Part shown: piece after piece, positions 6,999 to 16,027 of the stretch
Layout: each line of letters starts with the position of its first letter
How positions within the stretch are numbered: position 1 is the first letter of the stretch
Source: an uncultured Oscillospiraceae bacterium
GTDB lineage: Bacteria; Bacillota; Clostridia; Oscillospirales; Acutalibacteraceae
DNA: 21,782 nucleotides
Reading direction: 5' to 3'
NCBI GenBank assembly: GCA_900540305.1
Contig: UQFL01000037.1
Coordinates: forward strand, 1-21,782
Made by a program: the position numbers and the translations under genes
Notes under the pieces: generated by a model
Databases searched by the model: none
What the model saw: only the letters and a program-made list of their open reading frames with translations
What the model was told of the DNA's origin: nothing

Positions 6999-7819
6999 TT
7001 CTTATCACTCTTACCCTTTTTTTCTGCTCTCGCCTGTGCAACATTCATAAGAATAAGAAGCACAAGAATAACTACAAACATAAGAGTGGAAAGCGCATAC
7101 ATATCAGGCTTTACCCTTTTCTTTGTAAGAGAGAAAATATAAATCGGAAGAGTCTGAAAGCTCGGTCCGTTTGTGAAATAAGAAATAATGAAATCATCGA
7201 GAGACAATGTAAAGCTCATAACAAGACCTGTAATAATACCGCTTGTTATGTTCGGCATAACAACTTTGAAAAATGCTTTAACAGGCTTACAGCCAAGGTC
7301 AACAGCTGCCTCATAGATATTCATATCAAACTGTCTGAGTTTAGGCATAACATTAAGCACAACATAAGGTAGGCAGAATGTTACATGAGCTATGAGAAGC
7401 GACCAGAAATTGAGAACGCTTGTCTGATTAATAAGAGTTCCCGCAAAAACGAAAAGAAGCATCATTGAAATACCTGTAACGATTTCGGGGTTCATCATGG
7501 GAACATTTGTAACTGTCATTACTGCACTGCGGAGTTTTCTGCTGCGGTAATTAAAGATACCGACAGATGCCATTGTGCCGATAAATGTTGAAAGAAGAGA
7601 TGAGCAAACAGCTAAAAGAATAGTATTTTTAAGCGCAGTCATAGCCGCTGCGTTATTAAACATCTCATTCCACCATTTAACAGAAAAATCAGAAAACTCA
7701 TATGTGCTTGCATTTTCGTTGAATGAAAAAACAGCCATAACGCCTATCGGCGCATAAAGGAAAAAGAGAATGAGCGCCATATAAATTTTTGACGCGGGAG
7801 AAAGTTTAGATTTATTCAT
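6995..7819 (-). CDS. potC: Polyamine ABC transporter permease PotC
   Basis: An inner-membrane permease of 274 residues, the usual length. About six hydrophobic segments are visible, starting with IYMALILFFLYAPIGVMAVF (13-32). The EAA loop that docks on the ATPase reads YEAAVDLGCKPVKAFFKVVMP (about 168-188). FSFNENASTYEFSDFSVKWW near the N-terminus is typical of PotC. It forms the translocation channel together with PotB. Its ATG overlaps the potB stop and its stop overlaps the potD start, both as ATGA. Confidence 0.94.
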   Translation of the reverse strand: MNKSKLSPASKIYMALILFFLYAPIGVMAVFSFNENASTYEFSDFSVKWWNEMFNNAAAMTALKNTILLAVCSSLLSTFIGTMASVGIFNYRSRKLRSAVMTVTNVPMMNPEIVTGISMMLLFVFAGTLINQTSVLNFWSLLIAHVTFCLPYVVLNVMPKLRQFDMNIYEAAVDLGCKPVKAFFKVVMPNITSGIITGLVMSFTLSLDDFIISYFTNGPSFQTLPIYIFSLTKKRVKPDMYALSTLMFVVILVLLILMNVAQARAEKKGKSDKK

Positions 7820-8643
7820 ATAACAAGTCCTCCCTCCGATTCATCTTTTGCGCCGAGAAAATTCATAATTCCAAGGCTTGCAAGAATAAGCACCATCAAA
7901 ACAAGAGAAAGACTTGCGCCGAGATGGTAATTATTTGCAGTCTGAAACTGTGTTTCAATTACATCACCGATAAGAACAATCTGTCCTCCGCCGAGTTTCT
8001 GCGTAATATAGAATGTTGATACACACGGAACAAATACCATGGTGATTCCGCTGAGCACGCCTGGAAGAGAGAGTGGCATAATAACCTTTCTCATAATATG
8101 AGTACGGTTTGAGCCAAGATCCTGCGCCGCTTCAATAAGCGAGTTATCCATTTTTGTAAGAACTGAATAAATAGGAAGAATCATATACGGCAGGAAATTA
8201 TAAACCATACCGAGAATAACTGCGCCGCCAGTGTTTATAAGCTTAACGCTGTCAAGCCCGAGAGCATTAAGTGCTGAATTAATAATTCCCGTATCTCCGA
8301 GTATAGTCATCCAAGAATATGTTCTTATAAGAAAGTTCATCCACATCGGAAGCATAACGATAAGCACCATCATACTCTGTGTGTTTACATTTGTTTTTGA
8401 AATAAAATAAGCAAAAGGATAAGCGATTACAAGACATATAACAGTTGCCACAACCCCGTAAATGATTGAAAGAAGAATTGTTGAGGTATATGCGGGAATC
8501 GCCTTAATATATGAAAGCGAAAACGCACCGGAACTGTCTGTAAACGCATAGTAAACAACCATAATAAGCGGAGCAATGATGAAAAGCACCGCCCAAATTA
8601 AATAAGGCTTGTCAACAAGCTTTCTTGTAATGCTTTTATTCAT
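7816..8643 (-). CDS. potB: Polyamine ABC transporter permease PotB
   Basis: The second channel subunit, 275 residues from the ATG at 8641-8643. This start is preferred over a reading that begins 90 bases earlier because GGGAGG lies 6 bases upstream, and the resulting N-terminus (KLVDKPYLIWAVLFIIAPL) is family-typical. The EAA loop is IEAAQDLGSNRTHIMRKVIMP. About six membrane segments are visible, with the PotB-like stretch MLPMWMNFLIRTYSWM before them. The ATG lies inside the end of potA (ATGAATAA, 8-base overlap) and the stop overlaps potC. Confidence 0.94.
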   Translation of the reverse strand: MNKSITRKLVDKPYLIWAVLFIIAPLIMVVYYAFTDSSGAFSLSYIKAIPAYTSTILLSIIYGVVATVICLVIAYPFAYFISKTNVNTQSMMVLIVMLPMWMNFLIRTYSWMTILGDTGIINSALNALGLDSVKLINTGGAVILGMVYNFLPYMILPIYSVLTKMDNSLIEAAQDLGSNRTHIMRKVIMPLSLPGVLSGITMVFVPCVSTFYITQKLGGGQIVLIGDVIETQFQTANNYHLGASLSLVLMVLILASLGIMNFLGAKDESEGGLVI

Positions 8644-9766
8644 CTTCCGCCTCCCACTCGTAGTCAGCGTCATTGATATGGTCAAATTCATCTGAGAAGA
8701 ATGAATAGTCACCAAACTCGCCGCTGTATTCACTGCGCTTCATTACATGAATGGAGTCAGCGTCAATGTACATACCGATATTGTCGCCCACTTTATGCTG
8801 TTCAGTAGTTTGAACAAGCCAGATAAAGCCACCGACATCAACAAAAGTTTCGTAAAAGGTACCCTTGAACACAACATCGGTAACCACGCCGGTCAAAGTG
8901 TCCTTTTCACCGATTTTGCGAATTTCAATATCTTCCGGTCTGATAACAGCTTCAACCTGCTCATTAGGCGCAAAACCTTTATCAAGGCAGTCGAAAACAA
9001 CGCCTGAAATTTTAACGCAGTAGTCTTTAATCATAATAGCGTCAACTATATTTGACTCGCCGATAAAATCAGCTACAAATGCGTTAACAGGCTCGTTATA
9101 TATATCCTCAGGAGTACCTATCTGCTGAATTTTACCCTTGTCCATTACAACAACACGGTCGCTCATTGAAAGAGCTTCCTCCTGGTCATGAGTTACATAA
9201 ATAAATGTAATACCGAGTCTTTTCTGAATGGCTTTAAGTTCTTTCTGCATATCCTTTCTGAGCTTAAGGTCTAGAGCTCCGAGAGGCTCGTCAAGCAAAA
9301 GAACATGTGGTTTGTTAGCAAGCGCTCTTGCAATAGCAACTCGCTGCTGCTGACCGCCCGAAAGGCTGTTAATAGAACGCTTTTCAAAGCCTTTGAGATT
9401 AACAAGTTCAAGCATTTCGGCAACTGTTTTTCTGATTTCAGGTTTGCTCATTTTCTGAAGTTCAGGACCGAACGCAACATTCTCAAATACATTTAAATGA
9501 GAAAAAAGAGCATAACGCTGAAAGATAGTGTTAACCTTTCGTTTGTGCGGCGGTATGTCATTAATGACTTTACCTTCAAATACAATTTCACCGCTGTTTG
9601 GCTCAACGAAGCCTGCTATGCAGCGTAATGTAGTTGTTTTTCCGCAGCCGGAAGGACCAAGCAGCGTTATAAACTCTTTTTCGTTAATACAAAGATTCAA
9701 ATTGTCGAGTATTACATCCTCGCCGTATTTAACGGTAATGTTTTTAAGATCAATTAATTTTTCCAA
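8636..9766 (-). CDS. potA: Polyamine ABC transporter ATPase PotA
   Basis: The energising subunit, 376 residues, as in E. coli PotA. Motifs: Walker A GPSGCGKTT (37-45), Q-loop Gln83, signature LSGGQQQ (135-141), Walker B VLLLDE (155-160), switch His193 in THDQEEA. The C-terminal third (from about 240) is the TOBE-type regulatory domain (VEAVIRPEDIEI), ending in an acidic tail rich in Asp, Glu and Tyr. The start is a TTG (complement of 9764-9766) with GAGGAA 8 bases upstream; no ATG or GTG fits this frame nearby. The weak start may set the low ATPase level in the operon. It is the first gene of potA-potB-potC-potD-phosphatase, which is the usual order for the transporter. Confidence 0.95.
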   Translation of the reverse strand: MEKLIDLKNITVKYGEDVILDNLNLCINEKEFITLLGPSGCGKTTTLRCIAGFVEPNSGEIVFEGKVINDIPPHKRKVNTIFQRYALFSHLNVFENVAFGPELQKMSKPEIRKTVAEMLELVNLKGFEKRSINSLSGGQQQRVAIARALANKPHVLLLDEPLGALDLKLRKDMQKELKAIQKRLGITFIYVTHDQEEALSMSDRVVVMDKGKIQQIGTPEDIYNEPVNAFVADFIGESNIVDAIMIKDYCVKISGVVFDCLDKGFAPNEQVEAVIRPEDIEIRKIGEKDTLTGVVTDVVFKGTFYETFVDVGGFIWLVQTTEQHKVGDNIGMYIDADSIHVMKRSEYSGEFGDYSFFSDEFDHINDADYEWEAEDE

Positions 9767-9794
9767 TTATGCACTTCCTCTTTTTAACCCGATT

Positions 9795-9810
9795 TGGCGC
9801 TTTCGCACCA
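9795..9810 (-). promoter_or_regulatory. Hairpin with GAAA loop in the pot leader
   Basis: On the minus strand TGGTGC and GCGCCA pair (one G-U) around a GAAA tetraloop, between the potA promoter and its ribosome binding site. No T run follows, so it is not a terminator. It may simply stabilise the leader; any regulatory role is unproven. Confidence 0.4.
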
Positions 9811-9818
9811 TAAAAACT

Positions 9819-9846
9819 AATATAACAAATTAAATCAAAATGTCAA
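9819..9846 (-). promoter_or_regulatory. Sigma-A promoter of the pot operon
   Basis: On the minus strand a perfect TTGACA (complement of 9841-9846), a 16-base spacer and TATATT (complement of 9819-9824). The -35 box lies just past the dpaB stop at 9852, so dpaB transcripts may continue into the operon because no terminator is visible between them. Confidence 0.75.
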
Positions 9847-9851
9847 TAATT

Positions 9852-10415
9852 TCAGAATATTTTTTTCAAAATTTCCTCGCCGTTCATTACTTTATTTACC
9901 GTATCGGTTACAAGATTGAAATCACAAACCATAGACTTGGTTTTGTGTATACAGTCATCCATGCCGAAAGGTACAAAATAATAGTTTTTATAGTTCATAA
10001 GACTGCCGATGTTTTTCGCTGCTCCGCCAAGTGCGTCATTGGTTGAAACACCGATGATAACGGGTCTAGAATTTCTGAGATGACTTTTAGCCGCCATAGT
10101 TACAGAAGTATCAGCAATACCGTTAGCAAGCTTTGCAAGAGTATTACCCGTGCAGGGAACAATGCACAAAACATCAAACAGTTTTTTAGGGCCAATCGGT
10201 TCAGCCTGTTCGATTTTATGGATAATCGAGTGCCCTGTGATTGAAATAAGCTGGTTTTGAAAATCCACTGCGTCACCGAATCGCGTATCAGTATTATATG
10301 CAGTTTCGCTCATAATCGGATAAACATCATACCCTATCGACACCAATTCCTTAAGCGTCAAGATGGATTTTGAAAATGTACAAAAAGAACCTGTTAAGGC
10401 ATAGCCTATTTTCAA
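9852..10415 (-). CDS. dpaB: Dipicolinate synthase subunit B
   Basis: A flavoprotein-fold subunit of 187 residues (B. subtilis SpoVFB has about 200). With DpaA it makes dipicolinic acid from dihydrodipicolinate in the mother cell for loading into the spore core. Visible family features: GYALTGSFCTFSK at the N-terminus, IMSETAYNTDTRFG, VLCIVPCTGNTLAKLANGIADT and ATP/flavin-type VSTNDALGGAAKNIG. The start is a TTG that overlaps the dpaA stop as TTGA, with GGAGG 7 bases upstream, so translation is coupled to dpaA. Together with dpaA it is the evidence that the organism forms, or recently formed, endospores. Confidence 0.93.
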   Translation of the reverse strand: MKIGYALTGSFCTFSKSILTLKELVSIGYDVYPIMSETAYNTDTRFGDAVDFQNQLISITGHSIIHKIEQAEPIGPKKLFDVLCIVPCTGNTLAKLANGIADTSVTMAAKSHLRNSRPVIIGVSTNDALGGAAKNIGSLMNYKNYYFVPFGMDDCIHKTKSMVCDFNLVTDTVNKVMNGEEILKKIF

Positions 10416-11140
10416 GTCAATTCCTCCCTGATAATATTATAAACTGCCTCTCCGATAAGCTCACCCGCCGTTTCAACGGTATATCTTATGGGCATTGCTT
10501 TTCCGTTTAATACTTTAATGCCCATTGACGATGCCACAAGAGTGTCAACACCGCCGGGAAAAGAGGCAAGGTCAAGGATTACGGCGTCTTTTTTTACCAT
10601 GCTAAGCTCCTGTTTAGTCAAAACGATGTGAGGAACAGTGTTAATTATAATATCAAAATCATTTTTAGATTTCAAATCTTCAAAAAAGATATGCTTTGCG
10701 CCGTTGAAAACAGCAAGCGAGCAAGATTCTTCGCTTCTTGAACAAACTGTAATCTCCGCACCGTACGCACTTAATATTTTGTGGAGCGCTTTTGCAATCC
10801 TGCCGTAACCGATTATTAATATTTTTTTGCTGACAAGCGAATACGGTGTGTTTTCCTCAAGATAGGACACAGCGCCCTCTGCGGTCAAAACGGCATTTTT
10901 AAGAACATAATTTTCGTTTTTCATATAGTCATAGCCGTTTTCGTAATCACCCATACCGTAAAATGCAAGTTTTCCGTTAAGATTTTCCAGCATATGTTTT
11001 TTTACGGGAACGGGTAAAAGAATAAAATCGACATATTCCGTATTGTCTGTAGATGAAAAGCCTTTCTTTTCAAGAAAATTTTTTGCGTAAATCATTCTTT
11101 TATCTTCCGTATAAGGAACGCAAAAATATCTGAGTAACAT
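10412..11140 (-). CDS. dpaA: Dipicolinate synthase subunit A, short form
   Basis: The dehydrogenase-like subunit, 242 residues against about 297 in B. subtilis SpoVFA. The C-terminal Rossmann domain is intact: ILIIGYGRIAKAL (about 107-119), INTVPHIVL, LDLASFPGGVD and PIRYTVETAGELI match the family. The N-terminal domain is about 50 residues shorter and lacks the usual glycine-rich start (IGGD in SpoVFA), although ILLPVPVKK and TAEGAV remain. The start ATG (11138-11140) has GGGGTGAG upstream, and no in-frame upstream extension is supported, so the shortening is real rather than a misplaced start. It leads the two-gene dpaA-dpaB operon. Confidence 0.9.
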   Translation of the reverse strand: MLLRYFCVPYTEDKRMIYAKNFLEKKGFSSTDNTEYVDFILLPVPVKKHMLENLNGKLAFYGMGDYENGYDYMKNENYVLKNAVLTAEGAVSYLEENTPYSLVSKKILIIGYGRIAKALHKILSAYGAEITVCSRSEESCSLAVFNGAKHIFFEDLKSKNDFDIIINTVPHIVLTKQELSMVKKDAVILDLASFPGGVDTLVASSMGIKVLNGKAMPIRYTVETAGELIGEAVYNIIREELT

Positions 11141-11160
11141 AAACTCACCCCTGTCATCAT

Positions 11161-11187
11161 TATAATATGATTAAAATATTTTGTTGT
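11161..11187 (-). promoter_or_regulatory. Candidate sigma-K-like promoter of dpaAB
   Basis: On the minus strand CATATTATA (complement of 11161-11169) fits the mother-cell sigma-K -10 pattern CATAnnnTA, with AC (complement of 11186-11187) 16 bases upstream as the -35 element. No good TTGACA/TATAAT pair was seen on this strand. The fit suits a sporulation gene, but the region is very AT-rich and a chance match is possible. Confidence 0.45.
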
Positions 11188-11193
11188 TAACAA
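11184..11193. repeat. Palindrome TTGTTAACAA between dpaA and murC
   Basis: A perfect 10-bp palindrome in the divergent dpaA/murC gap, overlapping the putative dpaA -35 element and about 32 bp upstream of the murC TATAAT (11226-11231). It could be an operator; no regulator is identified. Confidence 0.3.
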
Positions 11194-11225
11194 ATATAAG
11201 TGTTTATTTTTCACTTCAAAGGATG

Positions 11226-11231
11226 TATAAT
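11226..11231 (+). promoter_or_regulatory. -10 element of murC
   Basis: A perfect TATAAT stands 29 bases before the murC start. At the expected distance only a weak -35 (TTTATT, 11203-11208) is present. Confidence 0.5.
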
Positions 11232-11260
11232 AATAACAATCAAACAATGGAGGCTTAGCT

Positions 11261-12643
11261 GTGAAAAGCATTGACGAATTACTCAAGACCGTTAAAAAGG
11301 TTCATTTTATAGGCATAGGCGGCGCAGGAATGTGCCCGCTTGCAGAAATTCTTATATCACTCGGCTATGAAGTTACAGGTTCGGACAATAACGATACCGA
11401 AACTTTCCGCCGTATTGAGCGTGAGGGCGCAAAAGTATTTTTAGGTCAGAAAAAAGAAAATATTTCTGATGATACTCAGCTTGTTATATACACAAACGCA
11501 ATTTTAAAGGGCAATGAAGAACTTGAATATGCAAAGGAAAACTTCCCCTGCTATGAAAGAGCAGAGCTTTTAGGTGCAGTAAGCAGAATATATTCAAACT
11601 GCATAGGAATTTGCGGAACTCACGGAAAAACAACTACATCTTCAATGACAACCCAAATCTTGCTTGAGGCTGGTCTTGACCCGAGCGCAGTAATCGGAGG
11701 AAAGCTCCCCATAATTGACGCATACGGCAGAGTTGGAAAAAGCGAAAACTTCGTGTGCGAATCCTGCGAGTTCAACAACACTTTTCTTCATATGAACGCC
11801 GATATGGCTGTTGTTCTCAATATTGATGAAGACCACCTTGATTTCTTCAAAAACCTTGATAACATAAAAAAAGCTTTCCGCATATTCTGCGAAAAGACTA
11901 CTAAAACTATTATATATAATGGTGACGATGAAAACACAGTTGATATGCTCAAAGGCATTGATGGCAAAAAACTTGTATCTTTCGGCACCAAAGACAGTAA
12001 CGATTGGGTTGCGAAAAATATTGATGTTCCTGGTGGCTTCTGTATCAAATATGATTTATACCACTTAGGCGAATTTGTTGCTCACATTGAGCTTTCTATT
12101 CCCGGCGAGCACAATGTTCTAAACTCATGTGCAGCTTTTGTTGCGGCATACATGAGCGGTGCTGAAACAGATAAAATCGTTCAGGGACTCAAAGATTTCC
12201 ACGGCGCAGGCAGACGATTTGAACTCAAAGGCACATATAACGGCATAACTCTTGCCGATGACTATGCGCACCATCCGAGAGAGATTGAAGTTACGCTTGA
12301 AGCGGCTATGAAAATGGGCTACAAGAGAGTTTGGGCTGTTCATCAGCCTTTCACATATTCAAGAACTGCTAAACTGCTTGATGATTTTGCAAGAGTGCTT
12401 CAGATTGCCGACAAATGCGTAGTTTCAGAAATTATGGGCAGCCGTGAAACTAACGAAATCGGAATTAAGGCAACTGATTTATCAGATAAAATTCCCGGCT
12501 GTGTACAGATAGATAAACTTGAAGATATTGCCGACTATCTTGCTGAAAACTGTGAAGACGGCGACCTTGTAATAACCCTCGGCTGCGGCGATGTTTATAA
12601 AGTTACAAAATATTTGATTGAAAAACTTAAAAACGAGCAATAA
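11261..12643 (+). CDS. murC: UDP-N-acetylmuramate--L-alanine ligase
   Basis: A cytoplasmic peptidoglycan precursor enzyme, 460 residues, adding L-alanine to UDP-MurNAc with ATP. Visible features: the UDP-binding GIGGAGM (18-24) of the N-terminal Rossmann domain, P-loop GTHGKTT (119-125), NIDEDHLDFF in the central ATPase domain, and the MurC-typical DDYAHHPREIEVTLEA that opens the C-terminal amino-acid-binding domain. The start is GTG with GGAGG (11249-11253) 7 bases upstream. It is transcribed alone, with a terminator directly after it. Standing divergent from dpaAB rather than within a cell-wall (dcw) cluster is common in Clostridia. Confidence 0.97.
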   Translation: MKSIDELLKTVKKVHFIGIGGAGMCPLAEILISLGYEVTGSDNNDTETFRRIEREGAKVFLGQKKENISDDTQLVIYTNAILKGNEELEYAKENFPCYERAELLGAVSRIYSNCIGICGTHGKTTTSSMTTQILLEAGLDPSAVIGGKLPIIDAYGRVGKSENFVCESCEFNNTFLHMNADMAVVLNIDEDHLDFFKNLDNIKKAFRIFCEKTTKTIIYNGDDENTVDMLKGIDGKKLVSFGTKDSNDWVAKNIDVPGGFCIKYDLYHLGEFVAHIELSIPGEHNVLNSCAAFVAAYMSGAETDKIVQGLKDFHGAGRRFELKGTYNGITLADDYAHHPREIEVTLEAAMKMGYKRVWAVHQPFTYSRTAKLLDDFARVLQIADKCVVSEIMGSRETNEIGIKATDLSDKIPGCVQIDKLEDIADYLAENCEDGDLVITLGCGDVYKVTKYLIEKLKNEQ

Positions 12644-12647
12644 TATT

Positions 12648-12679
12648 AAAATCCCTGAAATGAGAATTTCAGGGATTTT
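12648..12679. terminator. Bidirectional terminator between murC and the permease gene
   Basis: A perfect 13-bp inverted repeat (12648-12660 with 12667-12679, core ATCCCTGAAA / TTTCAGGGAT) has a 6-base loop and ends in a T run, with A on the other side. It serves murC on the plus strand and the FtsX permease gene (stop at 12692) on the minus strand. Confidence 0.93.
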
Positions 12680-12691
12680 TTTATGTCTGTA

Positions 12692-15322
12692 TCAGCAGAT
12701 ATCTTCTTTAAGAGTTTCTACAATTGAATCATTTTTCAGCTTGGAAACTGAGAAGAACATTGAAACGCCAACTATTATAAATACCGCCGCAATAACCGCA
12801 AGATAAAGCGGAATATTTACAGAAAACGGAATTACATTTGATGCTAGCTGCTTTGTCATGAAGTAAGATATAACAAGACTGATAGGTATTGCAAACACAA
12901 GCGCTTTCATACCGTAAAAAATACTTTCAAGAGCAATCATTTTTCTAAATCCCTTAGGCGTTGTGCCAACGGATTTAAGCATTGCAAACTCCTTGCGTCT
13001 CAAATCAATTCCCGTGGAAATTGTATTTACGATATTAGCAAGCGCAATAAGTGTTATAAGTGTAATGAAACCATACATAAACACGGAAATAATGAATACA
13101 GTTGACTGAATTACCTGTGTTGCCTCATTCATATCAACAACTCTTGAACCGTCTAAACCGACCTCGTCAACGATAGCCTGAATTCGCTCAGTAACTATTT
13201 CACTGTCTTTAGTTTCAACACCCATAGTAAGGGAGACATCACCGCCATAGGATTTTTCATACGCCTTAACATACATACTTAAGGGAGCGTATGCACTTAC
13301 TGAATTTTGAATATTTAGATTGCAGATATAGTTATCTTTATCATACTTTACTAAATCAGTAATAACTGCTTTTGGATTTGTATTATTTTCTCTGATTTCA
13401 ACTTCTCTGCCGTCTTTTGTTTCAAAATTTCCTTTATAAAAAACTTCGCCCTTAATGTCGTCATTAAATACTTCTCCGCCTTCGGCTGTATGAGAGATAT
13501 TGTTCATAACAACACATTTAAACTCATTCTCTTTTCCCTGCGCAGTTTCATAATACTTGGTATAATCTATTCCGTTTGCTTCACACAAAGCATTGAAATC
13601 TTCATCGTCAATATAGTTTACATAAACTGAAACCGTATCCCAAAGATTTGAGTATTTAGATGTTAATGCGTCTGTATTCTTAGTTATATCCTGATTAGCA
13701 AAATTATTATCAAACGGGTCTTTAGAACCATACATAAACATTTCTGTTGAAGTACTGTAAACATTATCAACACCCGTTGTATCCTTTACTTCAGGTTTAA
13801 GTTTTTCATACTCATCATAATTGTTTAAATTGATATAAATCTGATAAGGATACTCTGCCATATAGCTGTTTGCCTGAACAAAAAGAGTGCAGAATGTGTT
13901 TACACTCAAAAACAGAATAACTGAGAGTGCAATAGAAGCAGTTATGATTCTTGATTTTTTGCCGTTTCTCTTGAGGTTTTTATTTGCAAGCTCGCCCTCA
14001 TATCCGAAAATTGCTCTGACAAGCGGTGAAGATTTAAGGCTTTTAGCTTTAAGTTTTATCTCATTTGTTTGCCTGATAGCTGCAATAGGTGTAACTGATG
14101 ACGCTCTTTTTGCAGGTATCATAGCGGAAATAAATATAGTGAACACGCTGACGATAACTATTCCTACAATTATCCAAGCAGGAACAACCGTACTGAATGA
14201 AACATCTTCGGCGCCGTTTACCATTCCGCTTTCAACCATTCTTGCGCCAACTGCTTTAAGGGTAATAGCAATGCCGAGTATGCCTGCACAAATACCTACG
14301 GGAATACCTACGATACTGAGAATAAATCCCTCAAAATATACTGACAAACTTTTCTGCTGTTTAGTTGCTCCTACTGACGAAAGCATACCGAGGTATCTTG
14401 TTCTCTCAGAAAGCGACATACCGAAAGCATTATATATAAGCATTACGCTTGCAATTATAATTATGGCAAGCACAATAGCCGCCATAGGCAATAATGTTGA
14501 GGCAATGTCACTGTCAGCAGAAAATGAAAAATTTGCCGCAAGTATATCTGTATTCAATTCATAATTAGAGCTTTCTACACCTGCACTTTTCATAATGCTT
14601 GTAAGCTCAGCATATGAATTCATATTTATATCTTTAATTTCAACAAAAGCAGCAGGGCTTTTAAGTTCTTCACTGCTAGCTAATCTAACAATTGAATAAC
14701 CTCTTGTAGGAAGATTTGAGTTAAGAATACCCGTTATTTTATATTCACGCTGTTCCTTTTCCTCAAACTTTTCACCGCTTACATAACTTCCTGTATGTTC
14801 AACTATCTGATTATCCTCAGAGTAAGAATATCTTAAACCTATAGGAATTGAAACGGTATCGCCTATTTTCCAGTCAAGATTATTGCTTTCAATAAATTCT
14901 TTTTCAACAAGTATCTCATTTTCATTTGAAGGCAGTTCACCGTCATAATGACAAGTTATTCTTTGCTGTAGAGCAGTTGTATCAGCTACATAAATGGAAC
15001 CTGTTGAAGTTCTATTCGTTTTTCCGTTATTTATTTTAAATCCAGTTTCATCGCTCGGAAGATTTGCTTGAAGGCCAACTCGTGAAACCTTGTCATCACT
15101 TTCAATTTTACTTATTTCATCGGCACTCGCTTCATATACATCAGCCTGCCAGTATCCCTGTGAAGCAAGTGAAAGCTCACCGAAATAATTTAAAAACGAA
15201 GCTACCGCAACAAAAACTGCCGTAATCATTGCAACGGAAACGCATATACCGAGCACGGTGACAACTGTTCTGCCCTTGTTTTCACGCAGGTGAGCGAGTG
15301 TGAGTTTTTGTACTATGTTCAC
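12692..15322 (-). CDS. FtsX-like ABC transporter permease, two-domain
   Basis: A large membrane permease of 876 residues for an ABC exporter or peptide-detoxification transporter. The order: membrane helix about 17-42, an outer domain of about 230 residues, three helices near 278-300, 325-355 and 377-400 (first FtsX domain), then a cytoplasmic link ending ANKNLKRNGKKSRI. A fifth helix lies near 457-478, then a second outer domain of about 265 residues, and three final helices (second FtsX domain; ALANIVNTISTGIDLRRKEFAMLKSVG is the conserved coupling stretch). The start is a GTG overlapping the ATPase stop as GTGA, with GAGGTGA upstream. Neighbouring regulators suggest a response to an external peptide or envelope stress; the substrate is unknown. 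Confidence 0.92.
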   Translation of the reverse strand: MNIVQKLTLAHLRENKGRTVVTVLGICVSVAMITAVFVAVASFLNYFGELSLASQGYWQADVYEASADEISKIESDDKVSRVGLQANLPSDETGFKINNGKTNRTSTGSIYVADTTALQQRITCHYDGELPSNENEILVEKEFIESNNLDWKIGDTVSIPIGLRYSYSEDNQIVEHTGSYVSGEKFEEKEQREYKITGILNSNLPTRGYSIVRLASSEELKSPAAFVEIKDINMNSYAELTSIMKSAGVESSNYELNTDILAANFSFSADSDIASTLLPMAAIVLAIIIIASVMLIYNAFGMSLSERTRYLGMLSSVGATKQQKSLSVYFEGFILSIVGIPVGICAGILGIAITLKAVGARMVESGMVNGAEDVSFSTVVPAWIIVGIVIVSVFTIFISAMIPAKRASSVTPIAAIRQTNEIKLKAKSLKSSPLVRAIFGYEGELANKNLKRNGKKSRIITASIALSVILFLSVNTFCTLFVQANSYMAEYPYQIYINLNNYDEYEKLKPEVKDTTGVDNVYSTSTEMFMYGSKDPFDNNFANQDITKNTDALTSKYSNLWDTVSVYVNYIDDEDFNALCEANGIDYTKYYETAQGKENEFKCVVMNNISHTAEGGEVFNDDIKGEVFYKGNFETKDGREVEIRENNTNPKAVITDLVKYDKDNYICNLNIQNSVSAYAPLSMYVKAYEKSYGGDVSLTMGVETKDSEIVTERIQAIVDEVGLDGSRVVDMNEATQVIQSTVFIISVFMYGFITLITLIALANIVNTISTGIDLRRKEFAMLKSVGTTPKGFRKMIALESIFYGMKALVFAIPISLVISYFMTKQLASNVIPFSVNIPLYLAVIAAVFIIVGVSMFFSVSKLKNDSIVETLKEDIC

Positions 15323-16002
15323 CCCATCTTCACCTCGTCTCTGACAATTTTACCGTCTTCAATAGAAATTACTCTGTCAGCCGATAGAGCAATTCTTTCA
15401 TCGTGAGTAATTATGATTACCGTTTGATTAAATTCTTTATTGAAACGGCGCAGAAGTGAGACTATCTCTTTACTGTTTTCACTGTCCAGATTTCCTGTCG
15501 GCTCATCTGCAAGCATAATGGCAGGATTATTGATAAGCGCTCTGCCTATTGATACACGCTGCTGCTGACCGCCTGAAAGCTGATTTGGAAGATGTGTAAG
15601 CCTTTTAGAAAGTCCAAGGCGTTCTACCATATCTGCTATCTGCCTTTTATCAGGTTTTCTGCCGTCAAGCAAAAGCGGAAGTGTTAAATTCTCCTCAACG
15701 GTGAGAATGGGTATAAGGTTGTAAAACTGATAAACAAGACCTATCTGACGGCGTCTGAAAATCGCAAGTGCGGTTTCATCAAGCTTTGATATATCTGTTT
15801 TATCAATAATTACCTTTCCTGAGGTGGGGGTATCTACACCGCCGAGGATGTGAAGAAGTGTTGATTTGCCTGAACCTGACGGTCCGACTATGGCTACGAA
15901 TTCGCCCTTATCTACGGAAAAAGAAACATTGTCAAGCGCCTTGACCATTGTATCACCCTTGCCGTAGGTTTTTGAAAGATTTTGAATTTCAAGTATTTTC
16001 AT
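15319..16002 (-). CDS. ABC transporter ATPase (MacB/Bce type)
   Basis: The protein has 227 residues from ATG 16000-16002, with AGGAG 9 bases upstream; the longer TTG reading would include that site. All motifs are intact: Walker A GPSGSGKST (40-48), Q-loop Gln92, signature LSGGQQQ (142-148), Walker B IMLADE (162-167), switch His200 in ITHDER. It drives the FtsX permease encoded directly downstream (GTGA overlap). Its first 290 bases align without gaps to the fusion relic upstream, 601 bases away. It has its own promoter, with operator-like repeats upstream of it. Confidence 0.95.
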   Translation of the reverse strand: MKILEIQNLSKTYGKGDTMVKALDNVSFSVDKGEFVAIVGPSGSGKSTLLHILGGVDTPTSGKVIIDKTDISKLDETALAIFRRRQIGLVYQFYNLIPILTVEENLTLPLLLDGRKPDKRQIADMVERLGLSKRLTHLPNQLSGGQQQRVSIGRALINNPAIMLADEPTGNLDSENSKEIVSLLRRFNKEFNQTVIIITHDERIALSADRVISIEDGKIVRDEVKMG

Positions 16003-16027
16003 AATGTTATCTCCTTTCGACAAGCCG

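Noticed and set aside
8644..8733. A longer PotB N-terminus of 30 extra residues
   Set aside because: It lies entirely inside potA in another frame, and the internal ATG has a good ribosome binding site and a family-typical N-terminus.
9795..9810. A riboswitch in the pot operon leader
   Set aside because: The leader is short, with one small GAAA-loop hairpin, no expression platform and no known aptamer pattern.
13887..14564. A 225-codon open frame on the plus strand inside the FtsX permease gene
   Set aside because: It is the antisense reading of hydrophobic permease codons; it has no ribosome binding site and no family-like sequence.
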